Assembly: GCA_023052935.1 (NCBI GenBank) | Contig: CM041292.1 | Location: 138,150,951-138,214,950 of the forward strand | Source of the DNA: Piezodorus guildinii | Taxonomy: Eukaryota > Arthropoda > Insecta > Hemiptera > Pentatomidae | Direction: 5' to 3' | DNA: 64,000 nucleotides | Part shown: piece after piece, positions 35,137-44,805 of the stretch | How the letters are laid out: each line of letters opens with the position of its first letter | How positions within the stretch are numbered: the stretch's first letter is position 1 | Translations under genes and position numbers: made by a program | Notes under the pieces: generated by a model | The model's input: the letters and a program-made list of their open reading frames with translations, nothing else | What the model was told of the DNA's origin: nothing | Databases searched by the model: none

Positions 35137-35258
35137 GTGGAATAATCAGGAGTCAGTCTTTTTCTAAATATTTTTGATGATGATGGCTCACAAGCTTGAG
35201 CTGAAACGTCGGCGAAATTAAAAATATTTAGAAAAAGACTGACTCCTGATTATTCCAC
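35137..35258. repeat. Perfect foldback element with hammerhead-like loop
   Basis: Arms 35137-35175 and 35220-35258 are perfect 39-nt inverted repeats. The 44-nt spacer reads GATGATGATG, then GCTCA/TGAGC (a stem closing on CAAGCT) and TGAAACGTCGGC. The TGATGA ... stem ... GAAACGTCGGC arrangement repeats that of the loop at 5407-5442, although the arms are unrelated in sequence. Confidence 0.9.
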
Positions 35259-36169
35259 ATATAACAAATAATGGTTTTGTACGCAAGTATTTTATTCATA
35301 TGTCTTCAGACTAATGCTGAAACCTCAAAATTGATCATTTACTACAACCTACTCGAGCTGCTCGGGATTTTGTTTGTATTATAATTTTTTTTTTTATTAT
35401 TATCTGTTAGTAGCAGTTAAATCTTATTCGCTGTGAAATATTCAGACGTGCTTTGTTCCGAAAGTTTTACAATTACTGTCTCTAAAGGAACATAAATATC
35501 GTATCTTGTAAAATTAACTTTTTCGATTTCTACCATTACTGAAAAATAGATGTTCATGAATATATCGATTTCCAAAGATATTTCCGAACTGACTGACCCT
35601 TCAAGAGCCCCACGAGTAACCTCCTTAAATCCTTGACCTGAAAGAGGCATCGGATGCCTTTTCCTATTCATTCGAGTCATGTCCAAAACAAAAAACTGAG
35701 CGGGGAATATCCTTTCTTCTGAAGATTAATGAACTCCTCTTGGTCGAAGGCGACCTGCTCAACAAGTGTGTAGATCCTCCTGGATAAGTTCCAGCGAGAA
35801 GGTTACCCTTTTCTCCAGTTTATATCGTCCTGTTATTTATATGTTATTCAGTTTATCCAGTTATGTAGAACAAAGCGAGTTTTTTCACTTCATTGCAGCT
35901 ACGAGACATGGGTTCAGAGATTTCCCCCTGCTGCATATTGAATATACTCGAAGAGTAATGTACTTTGTTGAACATGAATATCATACAATTCAGTTTCCTA
36001 ACTCCTTTTAATCCCTGATGTGCATGATTTATCGGCTTCCTAGCACACTCGGACTTTCTTCATTTCAATAATATTGTTATTGTTGACATAAATGCGTATT
36101 CATTTTATTTTTGTAATCTTTTTTATTTATGCTATTTATGAATGTTTTGTTACCTTTTATTTATTTTAT
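35259..36169. other. Non-coding stretch with two unsupported frames
   Basis: Frames of 89 codons (35417-35686, minus) and 81 codons (35766-36011, plus) contain no motif I recognise and no splice or codon-usage support. They could be pieces of an unrecognised element. Confidence 0.35.
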
Positions 36170-36480
36170 GAGGCCACTGGGGAGTTGAGAAGGTTGCACA
36201 ACGCGGAATTGCGGAGCGTATACCCTGTGAACATAATTGAGTTGATAGCATCGCGGAGACTCAAATGGGCGAGTACAGTTGTTGGGCTCGGTTAAGAACG
36301 GATTCCGAGGAAATTGGTATACGCTGAATCGACTGGTAGGCGTCCGAAATGTAGATCGAAGCGTCGATGGGAGGATTTCGTTAAGGCTAATCTTGGGGAC
36401 ATGGGCTTGAACGATGATCATTGGACGAACCTGTGTAAGCGGAATTTGATGGTATCGGCATCGAACCTTCGAGTTCGGTA
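36170..36480 (+). pseudogene. LINE-E ORF2 C-terminal remnant
   Basis: Reads GELRRLHNAELRSVYP, ASRRLKWASTVVGLG, stop, then ERIPRKLVYAESTGRRPK and KRRWEDFVKANLGDMG. This fits the 'RRLRWAGHV.RM...R.PKK.L.....GRR..GRP+.RWED' tail of endonuclease-type LINEs. One in-frame stop at about 36293-36295. Same domain type as 4490-4960, a little further downstream in the protein. Confidence 0.75.
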
Positions 36481-36529
36481 AACGTATTGTTATTATTATT
36501 TACAATTTTTATTTGTCATTAGACATCGG

Positions 36530-37085
36530 AAGGTTATGTACTTTGCATTTCTATCCTCTATTTCAGGATCACATCACCTTCACCCTACAACACTTCCAGT
36601 CTTCATAAGCAACTTTCCGATAACACGAACCAACACCAGTTCATTACTGGGACTCACTTTCAACAGAAGGATGACATGGTGGCCTCGCATTAAGCAGAAG
36701 CGGCTGACTTTCAACAATCCACTAAGACTTTTATATTATCTGCTTCACAAACACTCCTCTTTAAAAATCGAACAAAAACTAAATTCTTATACCTACTTGC
36801 TAAAACCCATATGGACATACGCCTCGCATATTTATGAAATAGCGAAACAGACTCAGATTAAAAAAATCCAGACTTTTTAATCAAAAACTTTAGGACTCAT
36901 CACTCGTTCACTTTGGTAGGTCAGTAACATACAGACTTACACATACCAATGGTACAAGATCACATACGGACTTCATACATAAAATTTTTTAACAAACTCA
37001 TACAAAACATTGCCAGGATAGATATGCCAGAAAATATTCAAAGAAGGCTGAAAAGAAGCTGGCTAAGGGATCTCCTTAAGTAAAC
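36530..37085 (+). pseudogene. Jockey-D reverse transcriptase C-terminal half
   Basis: The frame 36536-36880 reads SLLGLTFNRRMTWWPRIKQK, LRLLYYLLHKHSSLKIEQK and LNSYTYLLKPIWTYASHIYE, i.e. the YLG...LTW thumb start and the 'LKPIWTYG' C-terminal block of Jockey ORF2. A stop after QTF ends the frame; downstream, in other frames, the TLGLITRS and the final 'RRLKRSWLRDLLK' are visible. A sister copy is at 5690-6165. Confidence 0.82.
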
Positions 37086-37355
37086 TCTTTTAAAATTCAA
37101 GTTAGGAATTTATACCAATGGGTATCGACCTCCTCTATGCCTGACATGCTCTTATTGATATCCATCGTTATTATTATTATTATTGTCACGGGCTGAGCGA
37201 CAGATGTGGATCTAAAAATAAATGATAGAGAAAAAAATTTACTCCAAATGTACTTTACAAATTGTTGAATTGATTTTAACAACGGAGGTAAGTGAAAGTG
37301 TGTTGCGCACACCAATTTTATTTACACAAATAAATTACAAATTATAAACACTTGG
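37086..37355. other. Short spacer carrying a Rep-A right end
   Basis: The Rep-A right end lies at 37262-37317: TTGATTTTAACAACGGAGG, TAAGTGAAAGTGTGTTGCGC, ACACCAATTTTA. Only this 55-bp tail of the family is present. The rest is ATT-repeat and unrecognised sequence. Confidence 0.7.
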
Positions 37356-38003
37356 CATATTTTAGGCTTTCCCACAAATTACTGTTCAAAGAAAAGGTTT
37401 CAAATCTTTAGATAATATAACTCTTTTCGATCCTATTTGTTCATGATATTTTTGTACTATACGCATTGTTTCACATTAAAAGTTGTATAGTAATTTAATT
37501 ATAATTATTTTTAATGACTGATAATACTGTTAGTTCTGTTTATTTTTTTTAAATTATTCTAATTAAAAACTGACCTTATAGTCAACCAAAATTTGTCTCA
37601 ACCGCTTCCGTCAATCTGGAACATCCACCCCTCCAGTCGTAGTAGTTAATATTGCACTGCTTATTTCAGTAGAATTAGTCATATTTTAGGCTTTCCCACA
37701 AATTACTGTTCAAAGAAAAGGTTTCAAATCTTTAGATAATATAACTCTTTTCGATCCTATTTGTTCATGATATTTTTGTACTATACGCATTGTTTCACAT
37801 TAAAAGTTGTATAGTAATTTAATTATAATTATTTTTAATGACTGATAATACTGTTAGTTCTGTTTATTTTTTTTTTAATTATTCTAATTAAAAACTGACC
37901 TTATAGTCAACCAAAATTTGTCTCAACCGCTTCCGTCAATCTGGAACATCCACCCCTCCAGTCGTAGTAGTTAATATTGCACCGCTTATTTCAGTAGAAT
38001 TAG
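37356..38003. repeat. 324-bp tandem duplication
   Basis: Two head-to-tail units (37356-37679 and 37680-38003), both beginning CATATTTTAGGCTTTCCCAC and ending CAGTAGAATTAGT. Only a T-run length difference and one base change (CACTGC/CACCGC) were noticed. The unit is not Rep-A, has no ORF and was not seen elsewhere in the window. Confidence 0.93.
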
Positions 38004-38250
38004 TCGGCTAACTCTCTCTGGAATTTGTCAAGCCCATACGGAATCCTCATAAAATATTGAAACGAGGAGGCTTTTCCGGCTACTTAAACATTTACGGCAC
38101 AAACCTTCCAATTTGATATAAAAAATTCATGAGGTGGACTATAATGAGGAAGGATTGGAAGAATGGTCCCTACCTAATGGATCACGGGATAAATCAAATT
38201 CTTTCATACAAAATCCTAAAAATTTAGAAACCATCGAAAACTTAAAAAAA
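38004..38250. other. Short non-coding spacer
   Basis: No recognised element. The frame at 38134-38343 runs into the Rep-A copy and is not a gene. Confidence 0.4.
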
Positions 38251-38436
38251 AATCTGGTGCGGGCAACACCCGACTTTCACTTACCTCCGTTTTTAAAATC
38301 TATCAAAGAATTTTTAAGTACAGTAAGAGACAAAAATGAGTGAAACCATTGAAGAATTAATTAAATGGAATTTCTATAGAAACATGTGTTTTATTAAAAA
38401 AATTAAAAATTTAATTTAAAAGCTTGTGTCGAGTTC

Positions 38437-38448
38437 TGCGCATGCGCA
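38437..38448 (+). promoter_or_regulatory. NRF-1/Ewg-type palindromic site at the Jockey-A 5' end
   Basis: TGCGCATGCGCA fits the NRF-1 consensus YGCGCAYGCGCR exactly and starts 8 nt inside the element. Jockey elements drive transcription from internal, TATA-less 5' UTR promoters, so a factor site here is plausible. NRF-1 is Ewg in insects. Binding is inferred from sequence only. A CAG/TCAGT-like initiator occurs downstream (TTTTTCAGTTGG, about 38495). Confidence 0.45.
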
Positions 38449-38742
38449 TGTGTATAGCGGTCATCTTTCAAGTCGGCTCTTGGATTTCTTGCTTTTTCAG
38501 TTGGATATCACTTCAGAACAGTCTTGAAAACATCACCAGGCTTCAGGATAACAACAACAGTTAATATTGGAGCAAACAACGGTAAGTTGGGTTACAATTT
38601 ACACTGTTAAGTGAATGCTGAGTCACCTCTTCATATCAGCTGATTGCCAATAGCTAGGCAAGGCTGGTCTTGCTTAAGTTTTCTTAAGTTATTTTTTTTT
38701 CCCCCACATCTGGTTATTATTTAATTATTTTCCTTACATGAA

Positions 38743-40053
38743 ATGCGAAATTATCATCAAGTAATGTCCTCCAAAGCTTCAACTAAAAGATCTAGATCTA
38801 GTGGTTCAATCACGTCTCCTACAAAACAAAGACCTCGCCGTGATACTAATAAAAGATTAAATCTACAAGCAACCCCTTCGGGTACTAATTCAGAATCTGA
38901 ACCACAACCTGGCACATCGTCACAAGGGATGACTGACGAATCGCCGTTTTTCACCCCGAATCCTTTTCAGATTTTGCATAATGAAAAAGAAAACATGGAA
39001 TCTACTCCTATACCCAGTGAACCACGGCCTCCTCCCATATTTGTCAAAAATATTAGAAATTTCCAGTTGTTGTGTGCGCAATTGAACAAAATTACCGAAT
39101 CTACCAGCTACTACTGTATGAGTAGAATTAATGATACCAAAATATCTCCTACTACTGCCGAGACATATAGAAAAATAGTGAAATATTTAACTGAAACCAA
39201 AGCAGATTTCCATACCTATCAGCTACGTCAAGAGAGAGCTTTAAGGGTTGTAATCAGAAACTTACACCCCTCGACACCAGTTGAAGCAATTAAAGAAGAA
39301 CTAACGGAGATGGGCTATAAAGTGCGGCAAGTCACTAATGTCCTAAAGGATAAAATTCCTCTACCTCTCTTTTTTGTGGATTTGGAACCAGCAGAAGGAG
39401 TTGAAAAAATCTATGACCTCAATAGATTATACTATACCAGCGTAAGAGTTGAAAAACCTTACATAAAGAAGGAGATAGTTCAGTGCCATAACTTTCAAGC
39501 ATATGGTCATACTAAAAGTTATTGTCATCACATACCTCGATGCGTGAAATGCGGTGAACAGCACAAGTCTGTGGAGTGTACAAAACCAAAATCAACACCA
39601 GCTGTATGTGCTCATTGCCTCAAGGACCACCCAGCCAACTATAAAGGATGCCAAATCTATAAGGAACTGAGGACCAGGTTTCAAAAACCTCAAGTACTGG
39701 ATGAAACAGCAAGACAAGTAAGAAACAGAAGAGAACCCTCAAAACTTATTGATGCCAATGTATCATTTGCCCACCTACTTGGAGGTGGGAATCAAAGTAC
39801 TGAAGCCGTGGCCCTGCCGGAACTACAGAATGTACCTCAATCCATTCCACATATACCTCTTCCTCAAAATGTAACCAATCCTAAAAATCCTAATCAACCA
39901 CAAATCTCTCATATCCCTCCTCCTTCAAATGCCACAGACCTTACCAGTTTGATGACATCCTTTATCTCCGAAATTAAATCCCTTGTTATGCCCCTAATAT
40001 CACTCCTTACGAATCTCGTAACAAATCTCATTCCTGCCTTAAAAAAACCATAA
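38743..40053 (+). CDS. Jockey-A ORF1, gag-like RNA-binding protein
   Basis: 436 residues. The N-terminal 1-95 is basic and Ser/Pro-rich (SSKASTKRSRSSGS), likely disordered. Residues about 165-235 form a PRE_C2HC-type domain (ALRVVIRNLHPSTPVEAI...YKVRQVTNV). Zinc knuckles follow: 248-261 CHNFQAYGHTKSYC, 267-279 CVKCGEQHKSVEC, 289-303 CAHCLKDHPANYKGC. The C-terminus has a hydrophobic, possibly coiled, stretch LMTSFISEIKSLVMPLIS. The second Cys of knuckle 1 is Phe251 (codon TTT at 39493-39495), where the older copy has Cys. The start is the first in-frame ATG; MSSK at residue 8 is an alternative. The stop TAA touches the ORF2 ATG. Proteins of this type form RNPs with the element RNA. Confidence 0.93.
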   Translation: MRNYHQVMSSKASTKRSRSSGSITSPTKQRPRRDTNKRLNLQATPSGTNSESEPQPGTSSQGMTDESPFFTPNPFQILHNEKENMESTPIPSEPRPPPIFVKNIRNFQLLCAQLNKITESTSYYCMSRINDTKISPTTAETYRKIVKYLTETKADFHTYQLRQERALRVVIRNLHPSTPVEAIKEELTEMGYKVRQVTNVLKDKIPLPLFFVDLEPAEGVEKIYDLNRLYYTSVRVEKPYIKKEIVQCHNFQAYGHTKSYCHHIPRCVKCGEQHKSVECTKPKSTPAVCAHCLKDHPANYKGCQIYKELRTRFQKPQVLDETARQVRNRREPSKLIDANVSFAHLLGGGNQSTEAVALPELQNVPQSIPHIPLPQNVTNPKNPNQPQISHIPPPSNATDLTSLMTSFISEIKSLVMPLISLLTNLVTNLIPALKKP

Positions 40054-42732
40054 ATGACTACACCTAATTCCTTATCCATTCTCCTTTGGAATGCGAATGG
40101 TGTTAGAACTCACACTGACGAACTTACAGCCGTACTGCAAGACAAAAACATTGATGTTGCACTCATTACTGAAACTAGACTAACCACTAAACAGTACTTT
40201 AAAATACCAGGATACACGACATACCGGACAGACCATCCAGACGGCAAAGCCCATGCCGGTTCTGCTGTCATAGTCCGCCGATCCCTCTCCCATCACTTAC
40301 ACCCCCTTCCCGCCCACGATTACCTACAAGCAACTTCCATTGTTATCAAAACATTTTCCTTTCCGCTTATCATCGCATCAGCATACTGCCCTCCTAAACA
40401 TCCCATTTCCTCTGCCCAATTTGAATCCTTTCTCAACTACTTGGGTAATCACTTCATTTTGGGTGCAGACTTAAATGCCAAGAATCAACAGTGGGGTTCT
40501 AGAACCACCAATTCTCGTGGGCGGACATTGCAGTCTGCACTCAACTCCCGACGCTTTCATCTCCTACCTCCCGATTCTCCTACCTACTGGCCAACAGATC
40601 CTAACCGTAATCCTGACATCCTTGACTTCTTCATCCACAGCGGATTAGGCTCTCTTAATTTTTCCATAGCTCGCCTTGATGAACTATCCTCTGATCATAG
40701 TCCATTGATTCTAAATGTATCCATAACACCTATTCCTAAACCTATCCCACCGTCATTCCTTAGAGGCCCTGTTAACTGGAACCTCTTCCGCGAAATCCTC
40801 ACTAATGATATTGACCTCAGAGTGATTCTGAAAACCCCAAATGACCTTGACGACGCCGTATATTCCTTTACAACCGCTATTCAACAAGCTGCCTGGACTG
40901 CCTCCTCTCCCAAGTACTCCCAAATAATTCCTTATAAAAGCCATTTACCACAACACCTGACAGACCTCATCAACAGCAAACGCCGAACCAGAACATTATG
41001 GCAACGCACCCGCCACCCAGAGGATCGCCGCTCCTATAACTTTTTTTGTAGAAAATTAAAGCGGGAGTTGGCGATCTTCCGTTCCCAATCCTACAATACC
41101 TACCTCTCATCTCTCTCGACTCGTGACAATTCCCTTTGGAATGTCACGAAGAGAATCCTAAAATCCCACACCATTTCCCATCCTCTCCGGCGCTGTGATA
41201 GTTCCTGGGCTGCTTCTGACAAGGATAAGGCCGAGGAATTCGCACAGCACCTTTCCAAAGTTTTTACTCCTCATCCAGAGCTTAATCCTACCCATACGGC
41301 GGCAGTTGAAGAGTTCCTTATATCACCAATACCGCTTTCCTTACCACCTAAAGCAGTTAATCCCTCTGAGGTCAGATATCTTCTTAAAAAGCTTCCTCTC
41401 CGTAAATCCCCTGGATACGATCTCCTTACTCCTCAAATCTTAAGACAACTTCCACCTAAAGCCATTACATTCCTTACATATCTCTATAACTGTATCCTAC
41501 GCACTACCTATTTTCCTCTTTTATGGAAACATTCAACTATCATCCTTTTCCTAAAACCAGGCAAACCTTCTAACAACACGTCATCTTACAGACCTATCAG
41601 CCTACTTCCGATCCTCTCAAAAATTTTCGAAAAGCTCCTACTAAAACGAATCCTAGCCAAATTTCAAAATTTTCCTTCACATCAGTTCGGATTTCGTCCT
41701 CAACATTCCACGGTTCAGCAAGGACTCCGAGTTGTGGACCACATTTCCTCTGCCCTTGAGTGCAAGGAGTATTGTTCGGGTGCCTTTCTGGACATATCTC
41801 AAGCTTTCGACCGGGTGTGGCACCCGGGATTGCTCTTTAAGCTCAAAACCCATTTACTCCAATCCTTATACCTAGTCCTCCGATCCTATCTATCAAACCG
41901 CTCCTTCCGAGTTCGCTGTGGCTCAGAATTTTCCAAACATTATATTGTTGAGGCTGGTGTTCCTCAAGGCAGCGTCTTGGGACCCGTCCTCTACATCCTC
42001 TACACCGCCGATATCCCTACCGATCCCGATACCTTTCTGGCAACATTTGCTGATGATACCGCCATTTTGTCATCCAATTCCGATCCTGAAGCAGCATCGC
42101 TTAATTTACAAAATCACCTTTCCCTTGTCGAAGACTGGTGTAACGCTTGGCGTATTAAGGTGAACGAAAACAAGTGCTCACACGTCACATTCACTCTTCG
42201 ACGCAAATCCTGTCCAACGGTTTATTTCAATTCCCTACCGCTTCCTTCCTCTGACACAGTCCGGTATCTTGGCTTTTTACTAGACAAAAGGCTGACGTGG
42301 AACCCACACACAAGACTTAAAAGAAAAGAACTTAACCGCAGATTCGGCCAGTTATACAGACTACTAAACAGAAAATCTCATCTTACAGTTGACAACAAAT
42401 TACTAATATACAAGACAGTACTGAAACCAATATGGACCTACGGACTTGAACTGTGGGGAGCAGCTAAACATTCTAACATCAAACGCATCCAATCCTTCCA
42501 ATCCAAAGTTCTCCGAACAATAGTTAATGCTCCTTATTACGTTACCAACTCTACCCTACACCACGACCTTAAAATTCCGTTTATTTTAGACCTGGTACCA
42601 TCCAAATTTTCCAAATTTCATCAGAACCTTATTCATCATCCTAACCCTCTAGCACAATCCCTATCCAGCACCACCCATCCCTACAATCCTCCTCGAAGAT
42701 TGAAACGGCAGTGGCCGCGAGACGTATTGTAA
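40054..42732 (+). CDS. Jockey-A ORF2, AP-type endonuclease and reverse transcriptase
   Basis: 892 residues, uninterrupted. Endonuclease domain, residues 1-230: N of LLWNANGVR, Glu40 in ITETRLT, Asp139 in GADLNAKNQQWGS, and Asp214-His215 in LSSDHSPLIL. All expected catalytic positions are present. RT domain, about 440-760: RPISLLPILSKIFEKLL, HQFGFRPQHSTVQQGLR, GAFLDISQAFDRVWH (first Asp of the palm), AGVPQGSVLGPVLYILY, and ATFADDTAIL with FADD at 665-668 (Phe replaces the commoner Tyr). A RYLGFLLDKRLTW thumb start and a KPIWTYGLELWG C-terminal block follow. There is no RNase H. The enzyme nicks target DNA and primes cDNA synthesis from the 3' end. Translation probably depends on termination-reinitiation at TAAATG. 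Confidence 0.96.
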   Translation: MTTPNSLSILLWNANGVRTHTDELTAVLQDKNIDVALITETRLTTKQYFKIPGYTTYRTDHPDGKAHAGSAVIVRRSLSHHLHPLPAHDYLQATSIVIKTFSFPLIIASAYCPPKHPISSAQFESFLNYLGNHFILGADLNAKNQQWGSRTTNSRGRTLQSALNSRRFHLLPPDSPTYWPTDPNRNPDILDFFIHSGLGSLNFSIARLDELSSDHSPLILNVSITPIPKPIPPSFLRGPVNWNLFREILTNDIDLRVILKTPNDLDDAVYSFTTAIQQAAWTASSPKYSQIIPYKSHLPQHLTDLINSKRRTRTLWQRTRHPEDRRSYNFFCRKLKRELAIFRSQSYNTYLSSLSTRDNSLWNVTKRILKSHTISHPLRRCDSSWAASDKDKAEEFAQHLSKVFTPHPELNPTHTAAVEEFLISPIPLSLPPKAVNPSEVRYLLKKLPLRKSPGYDLLTPQILRQLPPKAITFLTYLYNCILRTTYFPLLWKHSTIILFLKPGKPSNNTSSYRPISLLPILSKIFEKLLLKRILAKFQNFPSHQFGFRPQHSTVQQGLRVVDHISSALECKEYCSGAFLDISQAFDRVWHPGLLFKLKTHLLQSLYLVLRSYLSNRSFRVRCGSEFSKHYIVEAGVPQGSVLGPVLYILYTADIPTDPDTFLATFADDTAILSSNSDPEAASLNLQNHLSLVEDWCNAWRIKVNENKCSHVTFTLRRKSCPTVYFNSLPLPSSDTVRYLGFLLDKRLTWNPHTRLKRKELNRRFGQLYRLLNRKSHLTVDNKLLIYKTVLKPIWTYGLELWGAAKHSNIKRIQSFQSKVLRTIVNAPYYVTNSTLHHDLKIPFILDLVPSKFSKFHQNLIHHPNPLAQSLSSTTHPYNPPRRLKRQWPRDVL

Positions 42733-43224
42733 ACGTTTAAATTGGAGTTCTGACACTGGTCAGATCCTCCACTCATGTAATGTATGTTTGTGGCTAGTGC
42801 GCCCTAGTTCGGCCTCCACTGATTCACACCAGTGACGCGGCTGAGGGCGAGGGTCTAGGATCTTTTGGATTCCGCTTTTTCCTCCACAAGTGGGGGGAAA
42901 AGCCCAGTCTGGGGTCCCTCTATAGCACTTGTATATTTTGTATATAGTTATGTTTGTTTGAATGATGTTTGTTTATTTGCAAACTTTTATTTATCTCAAT
43001 TATAGGTTAATGTTTTGTTTTGTTTTGTTTTTATATTTATTATTATTTAATTCTATATATATCATTTATTTGTATTTATCTCAGTTATAGGTTGTTGTTT
43101 GTTTTCTTATTTTGTATATATATTATATTTTATTTATTTGACTTTATCATTGTATATATTGTGTGAATGGGTTCATATATCACTATTACTAATGTTCATA
43201 TAGAAACAAATTGTAATATATCTC

Positions 43225-43226
43225 AA

Positions 43227-43251
<25 letters not shown>
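43225..43251 (+). terminator. Jockey-A polyadenylation signal and poly(A) tail
   Basis: ATCTCAATAAA directly precedes an A-run of about 28. The closeness of AATAAA to the tail is typical of a retrotransposed mRNA end. Confidence 0.8.
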
Positions 43252-43258
<7 letters not shown>

Positions 43259-43932
43259 TGTGTATGAGATAATATTTTTTCTAAAATCTTTAGCTGTCCA
43301 ACGGTATATTACTGTTCTTATGTTCAAAAACTAAAAATTGCATTAAAAAAATATTTTATCAGTTTTCTCCCTTTGCTGAGTATTAAATTTGCTCAACTTG
43401 CTTATTTAGCTGTTAATGATCAATGCTAACTAGATAATATAGTTACTTTTATAGAATCTACAGAATTAAAGGTACTTTAGAGGAAGACAATTTAAAATAT
43501 CTGCTTTTAGGCCCTCTCCTACTAGTTCAATAAGAATGAAACCCACATGACATTAAAGCCAATTAAATTTTACATCGATATAGGGAGTTTAATTAAAATC
43601 GTTAGTGCCGTTTTTGAGAATATCGTAAAAACTAAATGCATGGTATAAAGTAGATTTTCCTTTAAGCTGATTTTGATGAAAAGGATTCTGTAACATCTCG
43701 GACGTAGTGTTGTCTCAAATATGAAATTTCAGTTTCATAGGACTTTTCATTTTAGCCCGGGAGTTACCACACACACACACACACACACACAGACCTTTTT
43801 GCGGGACTTGGTCATTTGGACTTAAGAGACCCTAAAACATGTATTTCCGTTGAAAACTGGAATTAGAAAATTTTCACGATCGCAATACTTTCCCTTACTA
43901 TATATTTCATATATAGGTAGGTGAAAGTAAAA

Positions 43933-44639
43933 ATAATATTACCTAGTTGAAAGAATAGTGTAATGTTTACTAGTTTGCTGCCTCAGGCAGTCTTAAAAAG
44001 CCTCAAAAACCCCACACAGTTAATGTCTACCTGAAATATATTTCATTCTTTAATTTATTCGTGCTCCTCATCTTTTTTTTTTTGGTTTGCTTTATCCTGC
44101 CACAGGATTTAGATAATGTTTTTGTTGTTTTTTTTTATCGCTCATAATGCTGTGTTAATATTTAATTTTTAGGGAGTTTGTATTAGGATAGACATGAATT
44201 CTACAAGGGATACATAATATTTTATACTAATAAAGAAATAAAAAAGAAAATTGATATAAACTTATTATTTTGTTAATTTAAAGGAATCCTGTATATAAAT
44301 ATATATATATATTCTCTCATCTGTATAATCCTTTATTGAATATTTCCTTGATCAGATGCAAGTTATGTAAAATGTGCAACTCTCAAAATCCTTACTGTGC
44401 CAGAATGAAAATCCTTTAAATATCCATCGTGCTCCTTCGCTATCTCTTTTTAAATTATTCCCTTTCCCACACCTTCTCTCTTTTCTATTAGCTACTCTAG
44501 GACATTCAATTAATAAAATCAAATATACTTTAGGCAATAAATGTTATATTTGTTTATATGTACATTGATTTATTTTGTTATCTTTCTACTGTCTGTTTTT
44601 ATTCACCTGTAGCGCTTACTGAATATGTTTTCTAGAATT
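43933..44639. other. AT-rich non-coding stretch
   Basis: No family recognised. Frames at 44352-44537 and 44374-44568 are overlapping shadows without motifs. Confidence 0.4.
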
Positions 44640-44805
44640 TTTATAATTTACATTTTTCCTTATTGTTCATAGGTTAGAGGATTTTGATGGTTTAGTGGAC
44701 CCCCATAACTCAATGCCGTAGGTCCAGATAGGCCTTATAATGGTTATATAAATGAGTCATTTGTAGTAAATAGGAAGTTTTGAGCGTTTGTCGAGTAAGT
44801 TTGTT
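44640..44805 (-). mobile_element. Jockey-B LINE fragment, short
   Basis: On the plus strand GATGGTTTAGTGGACCCCCA, TAACTCAATGCCGTAGGTCC and AGATAGGCCTTATAATGG match the 48436-48497 part of the Jockey-B copy. On the minus strand this is the 'IRPIWTYGIELWGSTKPSN' block. Under 170 bp; dead. Confidence 0.75.

Larger units (their letters stand above)
38430..43251 (+). mobile_element. Full-length Jockey-A non-LTR retrotransposon, both ORFs intact
   Basis: Bounded by the 12-nt target-site duplication AAAAGCTTGTGT (38418-38429 and 43252-43263; one or two As are shared with the tail). Order: 5' UTR of about 313 bp, ORF1 (38743-40053), ORF2 (40054-42732), 3' UTR of about 500 bp with AATAAA at about 43225, and a poly(A) of about 30. 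The 5' end begins CGAGTTCTGCGCATGCGC. Clade assignment to Jockey rests on the PRE_C2HC-plus-knuckle ORF1, the 892-residue ORF2 without RNase H, and the poly(A) tail. Intact frames, complete ends and clear TSD mean a young, possibly mobile copy. Confidence 0.93.
38251..43932 (-). repeat. Rep-A copy split by the full-length Jockey-A
   Basis: The left part, 38251-38429, begins AATCTGGTGCGGGCAACACC then CGACTTTCACTTACCTCCG and reaches the AAACATGTGTTTTATTAAAA block. The match resumes at 43252 with AAAAGCTTGTGTATGAGAT and runs to TATATTTCATATATAGGTAG, GTGAAAGTAAAA at 43932. A Rep-A copy at 27.6 kb retains the uninterrupted junction (reverse of CATACACAAGCTTTTAG, about 27630-27646), which confirms the insertion site. 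Confidence 0.88.

Noticed and set aside
35417..35686. 89-codon minus-strand frame
   Set aside because: Slightly better composition than neighbours, but no motif and no paralogue in the window.
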